Source: Arthrobacter sp. NIO-1057 (GTDB lineage Bacteria; Actinomycetota; Actinomycetes; Actinomycetales; Micrococcaceae). Taken from it: a stretch of 64,000 nt of DNA. The notes beneath the pieces are model-generated. The model made no database searches and was not told where the DNA came from. It saw nothing but the letters and a program-made list of their open reading frames with translations. Shown here in pieces: positions 9,107 to 17,388 of this stretch; position 1 is the stretch's first letter; the number at the start of each line of letters is the position of its first letter. Where the stretch lies: NCBI RefSeq assembly GCF_900094805.1, contig NZ_FMAT01000001.1, forward strand, positions 124,001-188,000, read 5' to 3'. The position numbers and the translations under genes are program-made.

Positions 9107-10597
9107 CTAAACCAGTCCCAGAGTCTTGTCAGTAGCTGCCTTGACCTCAGCGTAGAGTGCTGGGTTCTCGTTGAGCTTCTGGCCGTAGGAAGGAACGATG
9201 TCCTTCAGCTTCGACTCCCAGCCTGCGAACTGCTTCGGGAAGCAGCGTGAGAGCAGGCCGATCATGATTGGGGTTGCGGTCGAAGCGCCTGGCGAAGCGC
9301 CGAGCAGACCGGACATGGAACCATCCGAAGAAGTGATGACCTCGGTACCGAACTGCAGTACGCCGCCCTTCTTGGCGTCCTTCTTGATGACCTGAACGCG
9401 CTGACCGGCGGTGATCAGTTCCCACTGGGAACCATCGGCAGCTGGGAAGTACTCGGTCAGTGACTCGTCCTTCTTGGCGCGAGACTTGAGAACTTCCTTG
9501 ATCAGGTAAGTCGTCAGATCCAGGTTGTCCTTGCCCACTGCCAACATTGGGATGATGTTGTGCAGACGCAGGGACAGAGGCAAATCTAGCTGTCCGGTGG
9601 ACTTTAGGAAGTTCATGGAGAAGCCAGCGTAAGGGCCGAACATCAGCGAACGCTTGCCATCAACAAAACGGGTGTCCAGGTGCGGAACCGACATTGGAGG
9701 AGCGCCTACCGATGCCTGGCCGTAAACCTTGGCATTGTGCTGAGCAATGACACTCTCATCGGTGCAACGCAGGAACTGACCGGAGACTGGGAAGCCACCG
9801 AAGCCCTTGATCTCATCGATACCGGACTTCTGCAACAGTGGCAGTGCGCCACCGCCAGCGCCAACGAAGACGAACTTGGCCTTGACGTTCTTTACTGCGC
9901 CCGAAGCCTTATCCTTGACGGTCAGTTCCCAACCAGCGCCGGAGCGCTTGAGGTTCTGTACCTTGTGACCGTAGTTCACCGAGGCACCGGCTGCGCTCAG
10001 CGAGTTGGTCAGGTCACTGGTGAGTCGACCGAAGTCGACATCGGTTCCTGCAACAACACGGGAAGCAGCCACGGTCTGCGAAGCATCGCGACCCTGAGCC
10101 ACCAGTGGAGTCCACTGGTTGATAGTGTCCAGGTCGTTGGTGAATTCCATGTCCTCGAAGAGCGTCTGAGTCTTCAGCGACTCGTAGCGGGTCTTGAGGT
10201 ACTTTGAGTGATCTTCGCCGATAACGAATGACATGTGAGGCAGTGGGTTGATGAAGCTATTGTCAGCAACACGCTTATTTTCTACTGCCCAGGAGAAGAA
10301 CTGGCGGGAGATCTGGAACTGCTCGTTGATGCCAACAGCCTTTGCTGGATCAACGGAACCGTCAGCCGCAGCCGGCGCGTAGTTCAACTCGCACAGGGCC
10401 GAGTGTCCGGTGCCTGCATTGTTCCAAGGGGAGGAGGATTCCTCACCTGCCTTGTCCAGGTTCTCAAAAAGACCAATGGACCAGGTTGGCTCCAGCTGGT
10501 TGATCAGAGTGCCAAGGGTGGCACTCATGATGCCGGCACCGATTAGTACTACGTCAAAAGATTCGGTTGACGTTTCAGAAGGCACGAGGATCTCCAT
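9107..10597 (-). CDS. mqo: Malate:quinone oxidoreductase
   Basis: FAD-dependent peripheral membrane enzyme that oxidises malate to oxaloacetate and passes electrons to menaquinone, linking the TCA cycle and the respiratory chain. The product is 496 residues from ATG 10597, close to the corynebacterial enzyme. The FAD motif [14 protein letters not shown] is at 17-30, and [18 protein letters not shown] and [10 protein letters not shown] are Mqo signatures. A GTG at 10639 would add 14 residues; ATG 10597 is preferred because the protein then begins close to the FAD strand. An inverted repeat (CTAACC ... GGTTAG, 10632-10650) lies just upstream and could be a regulator site. Confidence 0.95.
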   Translation of the reverse strand: MEILVPSETSTESFDVVLIGAGIMSATLGTLINQLEPTWSIGLFENLDKAGEESSSPWNNAGTGHSALCELNYAPAAADGSVDPAKAVGINEQFQISRQFFSWAVENKRVADNSFINPLPHMSFVIGEDHSKYLKTRYESLKTQTLFEDMEFTNDLDTINQWTPLVAQGRDASQTVAASRVVAGTDVDFGRLTSDLTNSLSAAGASVNYGHKVQNLKRSGAGWELTVKDKASGAVKNVKAKFVFVGAGGGALPLLQKSGIDEIKGFGGFPVSGQFLRCTDESVIAQHNAKVYGQASVGAPPMSVPHLDTRFVDGKRSLMFGPYAGFSMNFLKSTGQLDLPLSLRLHNIIPMLAVGKDNLDLTTYLIKEVLKSRAKKDESLTEYFPAADGSQWELITAGQRVQVIKKDAKKGGVLQFGTEVITSSDGSMSGLLGASPGASTATPIMIGLLSRCFPKQFAGWESKLKDIVPSYGQKLNENPALYAEVKAATDKTLGLV

Positions 10598-10675
10598 CGA
10601 CAGTGATACTTTGCTCTTACCCAGAGTAGACCTAACCACCCTTGGGTTAGAAATCCTTAACTGGGCTACCGGTCA

Positions 10676-12520
10676 TTAACTTGTGACGGATGGTGAGTTC
10701 GTCATCTGGACATCGGCGAAGCACTCATTGAGCATCGGCGATGGCGGATAGAAGGTGACATTCCCATTAAACGCCAGCGCAGAGATCGGAAATACCAGTG
10801 GGAGCAGGGGCAAGTCCTGATCCAGGGTTTGCATGATGGTCGCGTAGGCGGCAGTGCGTTCCTCACCCACAGGGATCGATCGAGCCAACATGACTTGTGA
10901 GTCAAGTAACGCGGACTTGTAGCCGAACTCATTCTCTTTATTAGCCAAGATGCCAGAAAGGAAATCATCCGGGGAGCGGTAGCCACCAGAGAATCCAAGC
11001 AGATGCAGCCCGTTGAACTTATTGGACTGCACCGTCTTGACGTAGCCATCGGTCCAAGCAATGGGACGAGGCTTGATACGAATGCCTACCTTGGCAAGAT
11101 CTTCAGCAATTTGCGCGAAAGTACGTTCAGGTAACGGAAGGTAATTGCGGGAGACGCGCAGTGGATACGCAAACTCGATTTCCTCGCCCTGATATTCGAC
11201 ATCTGCCAAGAGCTCTTTAGCCTTGGCCACATCATGGGAGGCGGTGTTATCGGGATTGGGGATGTTCAGCGCCGGCGGCAAAATGGTTTGCGCGTACTTG
11301 GAGCCCTGAATGAACAACTTGTCGGCAAGGGTGCTGCGATTAATCGCGTGCGCCACGGCTTGACGGAATTTTGGCTTGGCCAGCCATTTGTTCTTCTGAT
11401 CCATCCCGAGGTAAAGCACGGAGAACGGGTCACGCTGTACGACGACTTTAGCGTTTCGAACTAGCGTGCGCATGGTGTCAACTGACACCATGTCGAAACC
11501 ATCAATCTCGTCGGCCAGTAGCGCGCCCTCGCGGTTGTAGGGAGAGGGAACCGAGGAAATCAGGGCGACTTCAGGATATTGCTTATTGTTATTCAGTCGT
11601 TCCTGATCCCAGTAGTTAGAAAAAATCTCTAAACGAACTTGATCGTCTTCCAAAGAATGGAACTTATACGGCCCGGTGCCCATAGGAGCGGTGGACAAGG
11701 ATTCCGCAGGATTGTCATCTGGCCCACCGGTCAGCGCGCTGGGCGCAGCGATTGCCATGCCAGGAAGGGTTAGGGCTTCAATGAGTCCCGGAAGTCGGCG
11801 ACGCAAGTTGAGGGTGACAACATACTTATCCGTGGCCTCGACGGACTGGAAGTAGCTCGCGGTGCCACCTTTGGAGCTGCCCTGGAAAAGATCTGTGGTG
11901 AACTGCTTCTGCAGGTCGGTGAGTTGTTGGAGGCGCTGCTGCTCTGCAGTGAGCTCCTCCGGGGTAGCATCTTCTTTTTCTTTGGTGCTCAGTTCAAGGT
12001 CTTTGGCTTTGGGCAAGGTGGGAATGTTGCTGTAGTGGTGGAAGACATCAAAGAACCCCTGAGCTGATTGTGCGCTCAATGATGTGGACAGAGACTCCCA
12101 GCGCTCAAAGTTCTTGACTACTGCCTCGGCATCTAGCTCCGTACCATCGTGAAAATGCACGCCTTCGCGAAGGTTGAAGGTGTAGCGCAAGCCATCACTG
12201 CTTTCATTCCAGGTCTCGGCCAGCCCGGCGACCGTAGCGCCGGTATCCAAATCGATATCGACCAAAGTTTCGTAGACTTGGCGCGTGACGCGGAAGGACT
12301 CGTTGTCCGAAACGATGGCCGGATCCAGCTTGACCGGGGGAGCAGAGACCGCCAAGCGCAGTGTGCGGGGGACAGCATCTGATGATGCAGAAGCAGTTCC
12401 AGTCGATGATGCCTGAGACTGAGGTCCTCCGGTGCAAGCAGTCAATGCCAGTGCGGTGGTCGCTAAGGTACCGGTGAGCACTGCGCGTCGAGATACGAGA
12501 CTTGGTGGCAAATCGGGCAC
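10676..12520 (-). CDS. ABC transporter substrate-binding lipoprotein (SBP family 5)
   Basis: Extracellular peptide or nickel-type solute-binding protein, 614 residues. The N-terminus carries SRRAVLTG followed by a hydrophobic stretch and the lipobox LTAC with C29 as lipidation site; the paired Arg suggests possible Tat export. The body contains family 5 features: LAVSAPPVKLDPAI, the ETLVDIDL region, LREGVHFHDGTELDAEAVVKN (residues ~120-140), and RQAVAHAINR in the second half. An insertion rich in Glu/Lys/Gln near 180-215 looks like a short coiled coil. No permease or ATPase gene is adjacent, so it is an orphan binding protein. Its stop is about 80 bases before the mqo start. Confidence 0.88.
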   Translation of the reverse strand: MPDLPPSLVSRRAVLTGTLATTALALTACTGGPQSQASSTGTASASSDAVPRTLRLAVSAPPVKLDPAIVSDNESFRVTRQVYETLVDIDLDTGATVAGLAETWNESSDGLRYTFNLREGVHFHDGTELDAEAVVKNFERWESLSTSLSAQSAQGFFDVFHHYSNIPTLPKAKDLELSTKEKEDATPEELTAEQQRLQQLTDLQKQFTTDLFQGSSKGGTASYFQSVEATDKYVVTLNLRRRLPGLIEALTLPGMAIAAPSALTGGPDDNPAESLSTAPMGTGPYKFHSLEDDQVRLEIFSNYWDQERLNNNKQYPEVALISSVPSPYNREGALLADEIDGFDMVSVDTMRTLVRNAKVVVQRDPFSVLYLGMDQKNKWLAKPKFRQAVAHAINRSTLADKLFIQGSKYAQTILPPALNIPNPDNTASHDVAKAKELLADVEYQGEEIEFAYPLRVSRNYLPLPERTFAQIAEDLAKVGIRIKPRPIAWTDGYVKTVQSNKFNGLHLLGFSGGYRSPDDFLSGILANKENEFGYKSALLDSQVMLARSIPVGEERTAAYATIMQTLDQDLPLLPLVFPISALAFNGNVTFYPPSPMLNECFADVQMTNSPSVTS

Positions 12521-12624
12521 AGGAGTAGCTCATCTTCCTTTGGGTAAGCAATCTTCACATCCACGCGTCGCGATATACGGCGAGAGGGGAATGGTATTTA
12601 TCAAAGATAGCGCACTAAAGCGAT

Positions 12625-12652
12625 GCTCCCGGGAGCTGAACCTCCCGGGAGC
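12625..12652. terminator. Terminator of the 2-hydroxyacid dehydrogenase gene
   Basis: An 11-bp stem GCTCCCGGGAG / CTCCCGGGAGC with a 6-base loop, 20 bases past the stop of the leftward dehydrogenase. Confidence 0.72.
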
Positions 12653-12671
12653 AAATTCTGTCGCCGAATCG

Positions 12672-13604
12672 TTAACTACGGTGTACGAGATTCTCGCCCG
12701 CTTCATCTGCGGACCATGCGACTAACTGTCGTTGAAGTAGCTTCACCATGCGTGGGAAGAATGCTCCGGTATTACCGCCGTTGTGCGGAATGATCAGTGC
12801 ATTGGGGCAGCCCCACAGTGGGTGGTCCTTTGGCAGTGGCTCCGGATCAAAAACATCTGAGGCAACGTTGAGTCGGCCTGAAGCGACTTCGGCCACAAGA
12901 GCATCCGTGTCGACAACTGGACCACGTGCGACGTTAACAATGGTGGCCCCATCGGGAAGCTGAGCAAGGAGTTCGGCATTTACGAGGTGATGGGTCGAAT
13001 CATTGAGCGGCACGATCAGGATTAACACTTCGATCTCTTGCGCGTGATTGGCCAGATCCTTGGTTGCAAACACTTGGCCGTGCTCATCGGTACGCGCCGT
13101 CGAACCAAAGCGCAGCAGGTTGACCTCGAAGGGTGCCAACCTTTTGCGGATTTCTTCGCCGATTCCACCGACACCAACTAGACCTACAGTTCGGTCGGCT
13201 AACCCGGGCCACTGTTGTGGATTCCAATGTTCTTCTTGCTGGTCTCGGACAGACTGCGGGAATCCGCGGAGCGAGGCGATTGCTAGACCGATGGCCATTT
13301 CCGCGGTCGAAGCTGCGTGAACGCCGGCAGCGGTATTGATGTTGGCGCGGTCCCCAATCAGTTCAACCATGCCGTCGTAGCCGGTGGTCTGCGTCTGAAC
13401 AATCTTCAGGTTGGAAGCCTTGCGAACATTGCGCAAGGTATTGGCGGTGGCCATATAAGGCATGACCGCAATGTCAATCTCCTCTAGCGGTACCTGTGGG
13501 TCATTCTGCAGATCCCACAGCACTGGCTTGAGATTTTGCGGGAACGGGCCGACTGCATCAATGAGATCTTGGCTGGGGAGTGAAATAGTTCGTGGGGCGC
13601 TCAT
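12672..13604 (-). CDS. D-2-hydroxyacid dehydrogenase (NAD-dependent)
   Basis: Protein of 310 residues in the D-isomer-specific 2-hydroxyacid dehydrogenase family (glyoxylate/hydroxypyruvate/phosphoglycerate dehydrogenase-like). The NAD-binding motif GLVGVGGIGEE is at 141-151. The catalytic Arg is R227 in NVARGPVVDTDAL, the Glu is E255 in DVFDPEPLP, and the catalytic His is H274 in IPHNGGNTG. It lacks the ACT domain of SerA. The substrate cannot be told from sequence. ATG at 13604; it is followed by its own terminator and is preceded by a tRNA region on the other strand, so it is likely transcribed alone. Confidence 0.9.
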   Translation of the reverse strand: MSAPRTISLPSQDLIDAVGPFPQNLKPVLWDLQNDPQVPLEEIDIAVMPYMATANTLRNVRKASNLKIVQTQTTGYDGMVELIGDRANINTAAGVHAASTAEMAIGLAIASLRGFPQSVRDQQEEHWNPQQWPGLADRTVGLVGVGGIGEEIRKRLAPFEVNLLRFGSTARTDEHGQVFATKDLANHAQEIEVLILIVPLNDSTHHLVNAELLAQLPDGATIVNVARGPVVDTDALVAEVASGRLNVASDVFDPEPLPKDHPLWGCPNALIIPHNGGNTGAFFPRMVKLLQRQLVAWSADEAGENLVHRS

Positions 13605-13695
13605 GGATTCACTCTACAAACGCCATCAGCACTTGAGAAGTAACTCCTAGTCATATCCTGTAATGAAGGTCACCGCTGATCTGTACCTTTCGAGT

Positions 13696-13723
13696 TTGCG
13701 CTGGGGGATAAAGCTGGTAGAGT
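13696..13723 (+). promoter_or_regulatory. Putative promoter of the tRNA-Lys cluster
   Basis: TTGCGC (13696-13701) and TAGAGT (13718-13723) separated by 16 bases, 56 bases upstream of the first tRNA-Lys. Spacing and hexamers fit a primary sigma-factor promoter; not proven. Confidence 0.45.
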
Positions 13724-13778
13724 TTTATCTCGTTGCGAAAGCGCGGAGCCCAAAAAAGCTTCTAGAACATCGCAGCGG

Positions 13779-13854
13779 GCGCCTCTAGCTCAATTGGCAG
13801 AGCAAATGACTCTTAATCATTAGGTTCCGGGTTCAAGTCCCGGGGGGCGCACCA
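13779..13854 (+). tRNA. tRNA-Lys (anticodon CTT), copy 1
   Basis: A complete cloverleaf can be drawn: acceptor GCGCCTC pairing with GGGGCGC (one G-U pair), D arm GCTC/GAGC, anticodon stem AATGA/TCATT with loop CTCTTAA (anticodon CTT), T arm CCGGG/CCCGG with loop TTCAAGT, discriminator A at 13851, and encoded CCA at 13852-13854. It is the first of three identical copies. Confidence 0.96.
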
Positions 13855-13896
13855 ACATATAGTCGTTTTTTCGATCGTATGCTGATAAATAAATAC

Positions 13897-13972
13897 GCGC
13901 CTCTAGCTCAATTGGCAGAGCAAATGACTCTTAATCATTAGGTTCCGGGTTCAAGTCCCGGGGGGCGCACCA
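13897..13972 (+). tRNA. tRNA-Lys (anticodon CTT), copy 2
   Basis: Identical in sequence to the copy at 13779, including the encoded CCA (13970-13972). The two are separated by only 42 bases of AT-rich spacer, so they are probably one transcript. Confidence 0.96.
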
Positions 13973-14406
13973 AAATCAAGGTTCGAATAACTACCAAATT
14001 AGGTAGTGATTCGGGCCTTGTCTGTTTTGTTTGAAATGAATTTTCTTTTGCCCGCTGCTGATGGTTTGGAGCAACGGATCGGACCTAACGTCTGGCTGCC
14101 AATTAATGTACCAGGAGTCTCTGGGGAAGTCTGTACTCGATATCCAGTGACCCTGTTATCAGGGTAGGAGCTCACGTTGATTCGCGGAGTAGTTTGGTAC
14201 TTCAAATCTTTAGGCTCAGTGAGTGCATAAAAATTCTTTGTGTCTTAGATTACTGTAAATTTCATTCTCGTCGATAATATGCGTGTTGACCTGATGTTTT
14301 GCATCATTTAGGGGACGGGTGCCGATTTTTGATTTTGGCTAGTTTCTGGCTACGATTGTCTACGTTGCAATGACGGGTTATGGAAATAAACTAGTCAGAG
14401 CGATAT
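13973..14406. other. Gene-less AT-rich spacer between tRNA-Lys copies 2 and 3
   Basis: A 434-base stretch with no convincing gene. A 68-codon frame on the minus strand (13999-14205) has no ribosome-binding site and no recognisable motif and is not called. The region is visibly AT-richer than its surroundings, as is common for leftovers of insertions beside tRNA genes; no integrase or transposase remnant was recognised. Confidence 0.6.
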
Positions 14407-14479
14407 GCGCCTCTAGCTCAATTGGCAGAGCAAATGACTCTTAATCATTAGGTTCCGGGTTCAAGTCCCGGGGGGCGCA
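14407..14479 (+). tRNA. tRNA-Lys (anticodon CTT), copy 3, no encoded CCA
   Basis: The 73-base body is identical to the two upstream copies, but after the discriminator A (14479) the sequence continues CGG instead of CCA, so the 3' CCA must be added by nucleotidyltransferase. A rho-independent terminator follows at 14486. Confidence 0.95.
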
Positions 14480-14485
14480 CGGTTG

Positions 14486-14517
14486 ATCCGATCTGAATAA
14501 TTCAGGTCGGATTTTTT
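14486..14517 (+). terminator. Terminator after tRNA-Lys copy 3
   Basis: A 12-bp stem (14486-14497 with 14501-14512, one G-T pair) with a TAA loop is followed by a run of T, a classical rho-independent terminator. Confidence 0.82.
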
Positions 14518-14545
14518 GTATACCGTGACGAGAAGGGGTTCAACT

Positions 14546-15037
14546 ATGAGTACTTCCGAAACTACCGCACGACTGTCCGCTGGTGACCAAGCTCCTGATT
14601 TCACTTTGCAGGATGCCGCCGGCAATTCAGTGGCCCTATCTGCCTACAGCGGTCAAAAAACCATCATCTACTTCTACCCAGCAGCTTCGACTCCAGGTTG
14701 CACCAAGCAGGCCTGCGACTTCCGCGACTCGCTGGAATCGTTGAAGTCATTGGGCTACCAGGTTCTGGGCATCTCTCCAGACAAGGTTTCGAAGCTTGAA
14801 AAGTTCGTGAACAAAGAGGAACTGAATTTCCCGCTGCTCTCCGACGAGGATCACGCTGTGGCGGAAGCCTACGGTGCATGGGGCGAAAAGAAGAACTACG
14901 GCCGAGTCTACGAAGGGCTCATTCGTTCGACCATCGTCCTAGATGAAGAGGGCAAGGTCACTCTTGCTCAGTACAATGTTCGTGCTACCGGTCACGTAGC
15001 AAAGCTCCGTCGTGACTTGGGAATTGACTCAAAATAG
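14546..15037 (+). CDS. bcp: Thioredoxin-dependent peroxiredoxin (Bcp/PrxQ)
   Basis: Thiol peroxidase that reduces hydrogen peroxide and alkyl hydroperoxides with thioredoxin, 163 residues. The peroxidatic Cys is C52 and the resolving Cys C57 in PGCTKQACDFRD, the C-x4-C spacing of Bcp-type peroxiredoxins. APDFTLQDAAGN and YPAASTPGCT are family signatures. ATG 14546 is chosen because AGAAGGGG lies just upstream; the frame upstream of it overlaps the tRNA terminator. Single gene, followed by a short hairpin at 15049. Confidence 0.93.
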   Translation: MSTSETTARLSAGDQAPDFTLQDAAGNSVALSAYSGQKTIIYFYPAASTPGCTKQACDFRDSLESLKSLGYQVLGISPDKVSKLEKFVNKEELNFPLLSDEDHAVAEAYGAWGEKKNYGRVYEGLIRSTIVLDEEGKVTLAQYNVRATGHVAKLRRDLGIDSK

Positions 15038-15048
15038 GTTGGTGAGAC

Positions 15049-15067
15049 GCCCGATTTCGTATCGGGC
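15049..15067. terminator. Short hairpin after bcp
   Basis: A 7-bp stem GCCCGAT/ATCGGGC with loop TTCGT, 12 bases after the bcp stop. There is no T-run on the plus strand, so termination strength is uncertain. A possible -10 (TACACT, 15079-15084) for the tRNA-Leu gene follows. Confidence 0.45.
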
Positions 15068-15128
15068 AAAACTTCCGCTACACTAAATGAGGTCGCCTTC
15101 GAGAACTAAGGTTCTTGGTGTAGCGCTA

Positions 15129-15213
<85 letters not shown>

Positions 15214-15216
15214 GAG

Positions 15217-15255
15217 AAAACCCTGCGGTCCCGGTTGTTGGATCGCAGGGTTTTT
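15217..15255 (+). terminator. Terminator after tRNA-Leu
   Basis: A stem of AAACCCTGCG with CGCAGGGTTT, with further partial pairing inside the loop, ending in TTTTT: a rho-independent terminator immediately after the tRNA. Confidence 0.8.
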
Positions 15256-15351
15256 GCATGCCTCGCGGCTTGTCCGCGGGCGTAGTATCGAAATACGCAG
15301 TTAGTCAGCGGCGGTGACCGCTGCCCCACGTCGCGGCAAGGGAGAACCGTC

Positions 15352-15909
15352 ATGGCCGAAGAGCGTTTGCCTACCACCTACGGGCTGGCGGCATCTGACC
15401 CGCAGCAGATCCTGATTGATCGCCGGAACATCAGCGCCTCGGATCTCGAGCAGATTGAACAGATCATGGCTGAAACGGGGCGCATGAGGCAAATCGAACG
15501 CAAGATCATGCGCAGTTCGCAACGTTTCATGAAACTCAATGAGACGGATATGCGGGCGTTGCGGCAGATGATTGCCGCGAAGAACACGGGCAAGGTGCTG
15601 ACCCCGTCGGACCTTCGCGAGTACCTGGGGATATCCAGCGCCTCGGTGACCAAGATGGTCGACCGGCTTGAAGCCACCGGCCATGTCAGGCGAAGCCAGC
15701 ATCCCACCGACCGGCGTTCGCAATGCATCGAAGTCACCGAGCAGACGCACCTGACCGCGCGCGAGCAAGTGGGACGGCGCCACGCGCAACGATTCCAAGT
15801 CGCACGCTCCATGACCGCCGAGGAGCGCCAGATCGTGATCCGCTTTCTCTCGGCGACCTCTGATGCGCTGGAGGGGAGCCTGGTGCAGGCCGCGGAGCAG
15901 GGGCAGTAG
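15352..15909 (+). CDS. MarR family transcriptional regulator
   Basis: Protein of 185 residues. The winged helix-turn-helix is recognisable: LTPSDLREYLGISSASVTKMVDRL with the wing GHVRRSQHPTDRRSQCIEVT, typical of MarR dimers that respond to small ligands or oxidants. About 35 residues precede the conserved fold. ATG 15352 has GGGAGA upstream. It is convergent with the NAD(P)-binding gene (13 bases apart). GC content rises sharply from here rightwards, so this gene belongs compositionally with the carotenoid block. Target unknown; the nearby crt or TspO-like genes are candidates (inference). Confidence 0.85.
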   Translation: MAEERLPTTYGLAASDPQQILIDRRNISASDLEQIEQIMAETGRMRQIERKIMRSSQRFMKLNETDMRALRQMIAAKNTGKVLTPSDLREYLGISSASVTKMVDRLEATGHVRRSQHPTDRRSQCIEVTEQTHLTAREQVGRRHAQRFQVARSMTAEERQIVIRFLSATSDALEGSLVQAAEQGQ

Positions 15910-15921
15910 CGGGCCTACGGC

Positions 15922-17388
15922 CTACACCTGCTGGTCATCGTGTTCGGCGGCCGTCACGATATTCTTGATGGTGGCCGGGAAGATGATCCCGTGGAACGGA
16001 TACACGGCCCACCAGTAGCATCGTCCCCACAGGCCGCGTGGGAAATACACCGCGCGTTGTACCAGCTCGGTCTTCCCGTTCTCTTGGGGGCTCAGCCGAT
16101 ACTCCAGCCACGCCTGGCCAGGGACGCGCATTTCAGCCCGCAATCGCAGCAGCCGGTCCTGCTGGAGGGCTTCCACGCGCCACCAGTCCAGCACGTCGCC
16201 CAGGGCCAAGGTGCTCTTGGAGCGCCGCGTGCGGCGAGAGCCCACGCCTCCGGCGAGCTTGTCCAGCAGCCCGCGCAACTTCCACAGCGTGGGAAAGGCG
16301 AAATAGGGGGAGTCCCCGCCGAGTCGCTGTACCACCTGGAACAACTCTGGTGCGCTGGCCGTCGTGGTGGCCCGGCGGACGTCGCTGTAGCTCTTGCGCC
16401 CGGCCCATTGCGGGTCTGACGGCAAGGGCTCGGCTGGTGCCGACAGCGGATGGGCCGTGGCCCACGTGGTCTCCACCGCGTCCGCCTCGATTTTCTCCAG
16501 CGCCAGCTCCACCGCCCTGGGATAGTCGCACAAGCCTTCCGCCGGCGGGGGAATCAGCGTGTCGATCTCGCGGGAGCCCATGACGCAGTCGTGCTGCAGG
16601 GATTGCACCAGAGCCGAGGCCAGGGTGCGCGGCAGCGGGGTGACCAGGTTCACCCAGTGCGAGGCCAGCCGCGGCGTCAGCAGGGGCAGGGCCCACACCG
16701 AGGGTTCGCGCAGGCCTGCGCAACGGGCGTAGATCTTCATCAGTTGCGCATAGCTGTAGGCCTTCGGGCCGCCGATATCGTAGACGCCCTGCACCGGCTC
16801 TTTCAGCTGCGCGGCGCGGACCAGGTAGTGCAGCGCGTCGCGCACGGCGATGGGCTGGACCTGATTGGTGACCCAGCGCGGAGCCGGCATCACCGGCAGC
16901 ACGTCGCTCAAATGCCGGATCATCTCGAAGCTGGCCGACCCCGACCCGATCACCAGTCCTGCTTGGAGCACCAGGGTGTCCACCGATGAGGCCAGGATCT
17001 TTCCCACGGCCACGCGCGATGCCAGATGCTCGCTCAGCTGCCCTTGCGGGTGCAGGCCCGAGAGGTACACCACCTGCTCCACACCCTGGTGCTTCGCGGC
17101 CCGGGCCATGATGGCGGCGCAGTTCTTTTCCTGCTCGGCAAAATTGCGCGTTCCGGACATGGAGTGAACCAGGTAGTAGACCAGCGCGACGCCGCGGCAC
17201 AGTCGGTTGACCGCCTCGGCGTCTTCCAGATCGCCTTCGATGATCTCGACCTCGTCGTGCCACGGAATATCGCGAAGGCGCTGTGCGTCCCGGGTGAAGA
17301 CCCGCACCTGATGCCCGTTGCGCAGGAGCCGGGGGACCAGCCGCCCGCCAATGTATCCGGTGGCTCCGGTGACTGCGATCAGGCTCAT
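15922..17388 (-). CDS. NAD(P)-binding protein (SDR/NmrA-type) with C-terminal DUF2867-like domain
   Basis: Protein of 488 residues from ATG 17388. The N-terminal Rossmann domain starts MSLIAVTGATGYIGGRLVPR (motif TGATGYIG at 7-14) and continues in the YbjT/complex-I-NDUFA9-like pattern (IIEGDLEDAEAV, YYLVHSM, VYLSGLHP). The C-terminal ~150 residues (W-rich, ending in a hydrophobic segment near YPFHGIIFPATIKNI) resemble the DUF2867/SRPBCC-like domain found fused to such proteins. Function unknown. GGAGGGAGA precedes the ATG, and the ATG overlaps the stop of the TspO-like gene by four bases (ATGA), so both are translated from one mRNA. The neighbouring crt genes hint at a role linked to isoprenoid or membrane redox chemistry (speculative). 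Confidence 0.85.
   Translation of the reverse strand: MSLIAVTGATGYIGGRLVPRLLRNGHQVRVFTRDAQRLRDIPWHDEVEIIEGDLEDAEAVNRLCRGVALVYYLVHSMSGTRNFAEQEKNCAAIMARAAKHQGVEQVVYLSGLHPQGQLSEHLASRVAVGKILASSVDTLVLQAGLVIGSGSASFEMIRHLSDVLPVMPAPRWVTNQVQPIAVRDALHYLVRAAQLKEPVQGVYDIGGPKAYSYAQLMKIYARCAGLREPSVWALPLLTPRLASHWVNLVTPLPRTLASALVQSLQHDCVMGSREIDTLIPPPAEGLCDYPRAVELALEKIEADAVETTWATAHPLSAPAEPLPSDPQWAGRKSYSDVRRATTTASAPELFQVVQRLGGDSPYFAFPTLWKLRGLLDKLAGGVGSRRTRRSKSTLALGDVLDWWRVEALQQDRLLRLRAEMRVPGQAWLEYRLSPQENGKTELVQRAVYFPRGLWGRCYWWAVYPFHGIIFPATIKNIVTAAEHDDQQV

Noticed and set aside
13999-14205. 68-codon minus-strand frame between tRNA genes
   Set aside because: No ribosome-binding site, no motif and odd composition; probably chance.
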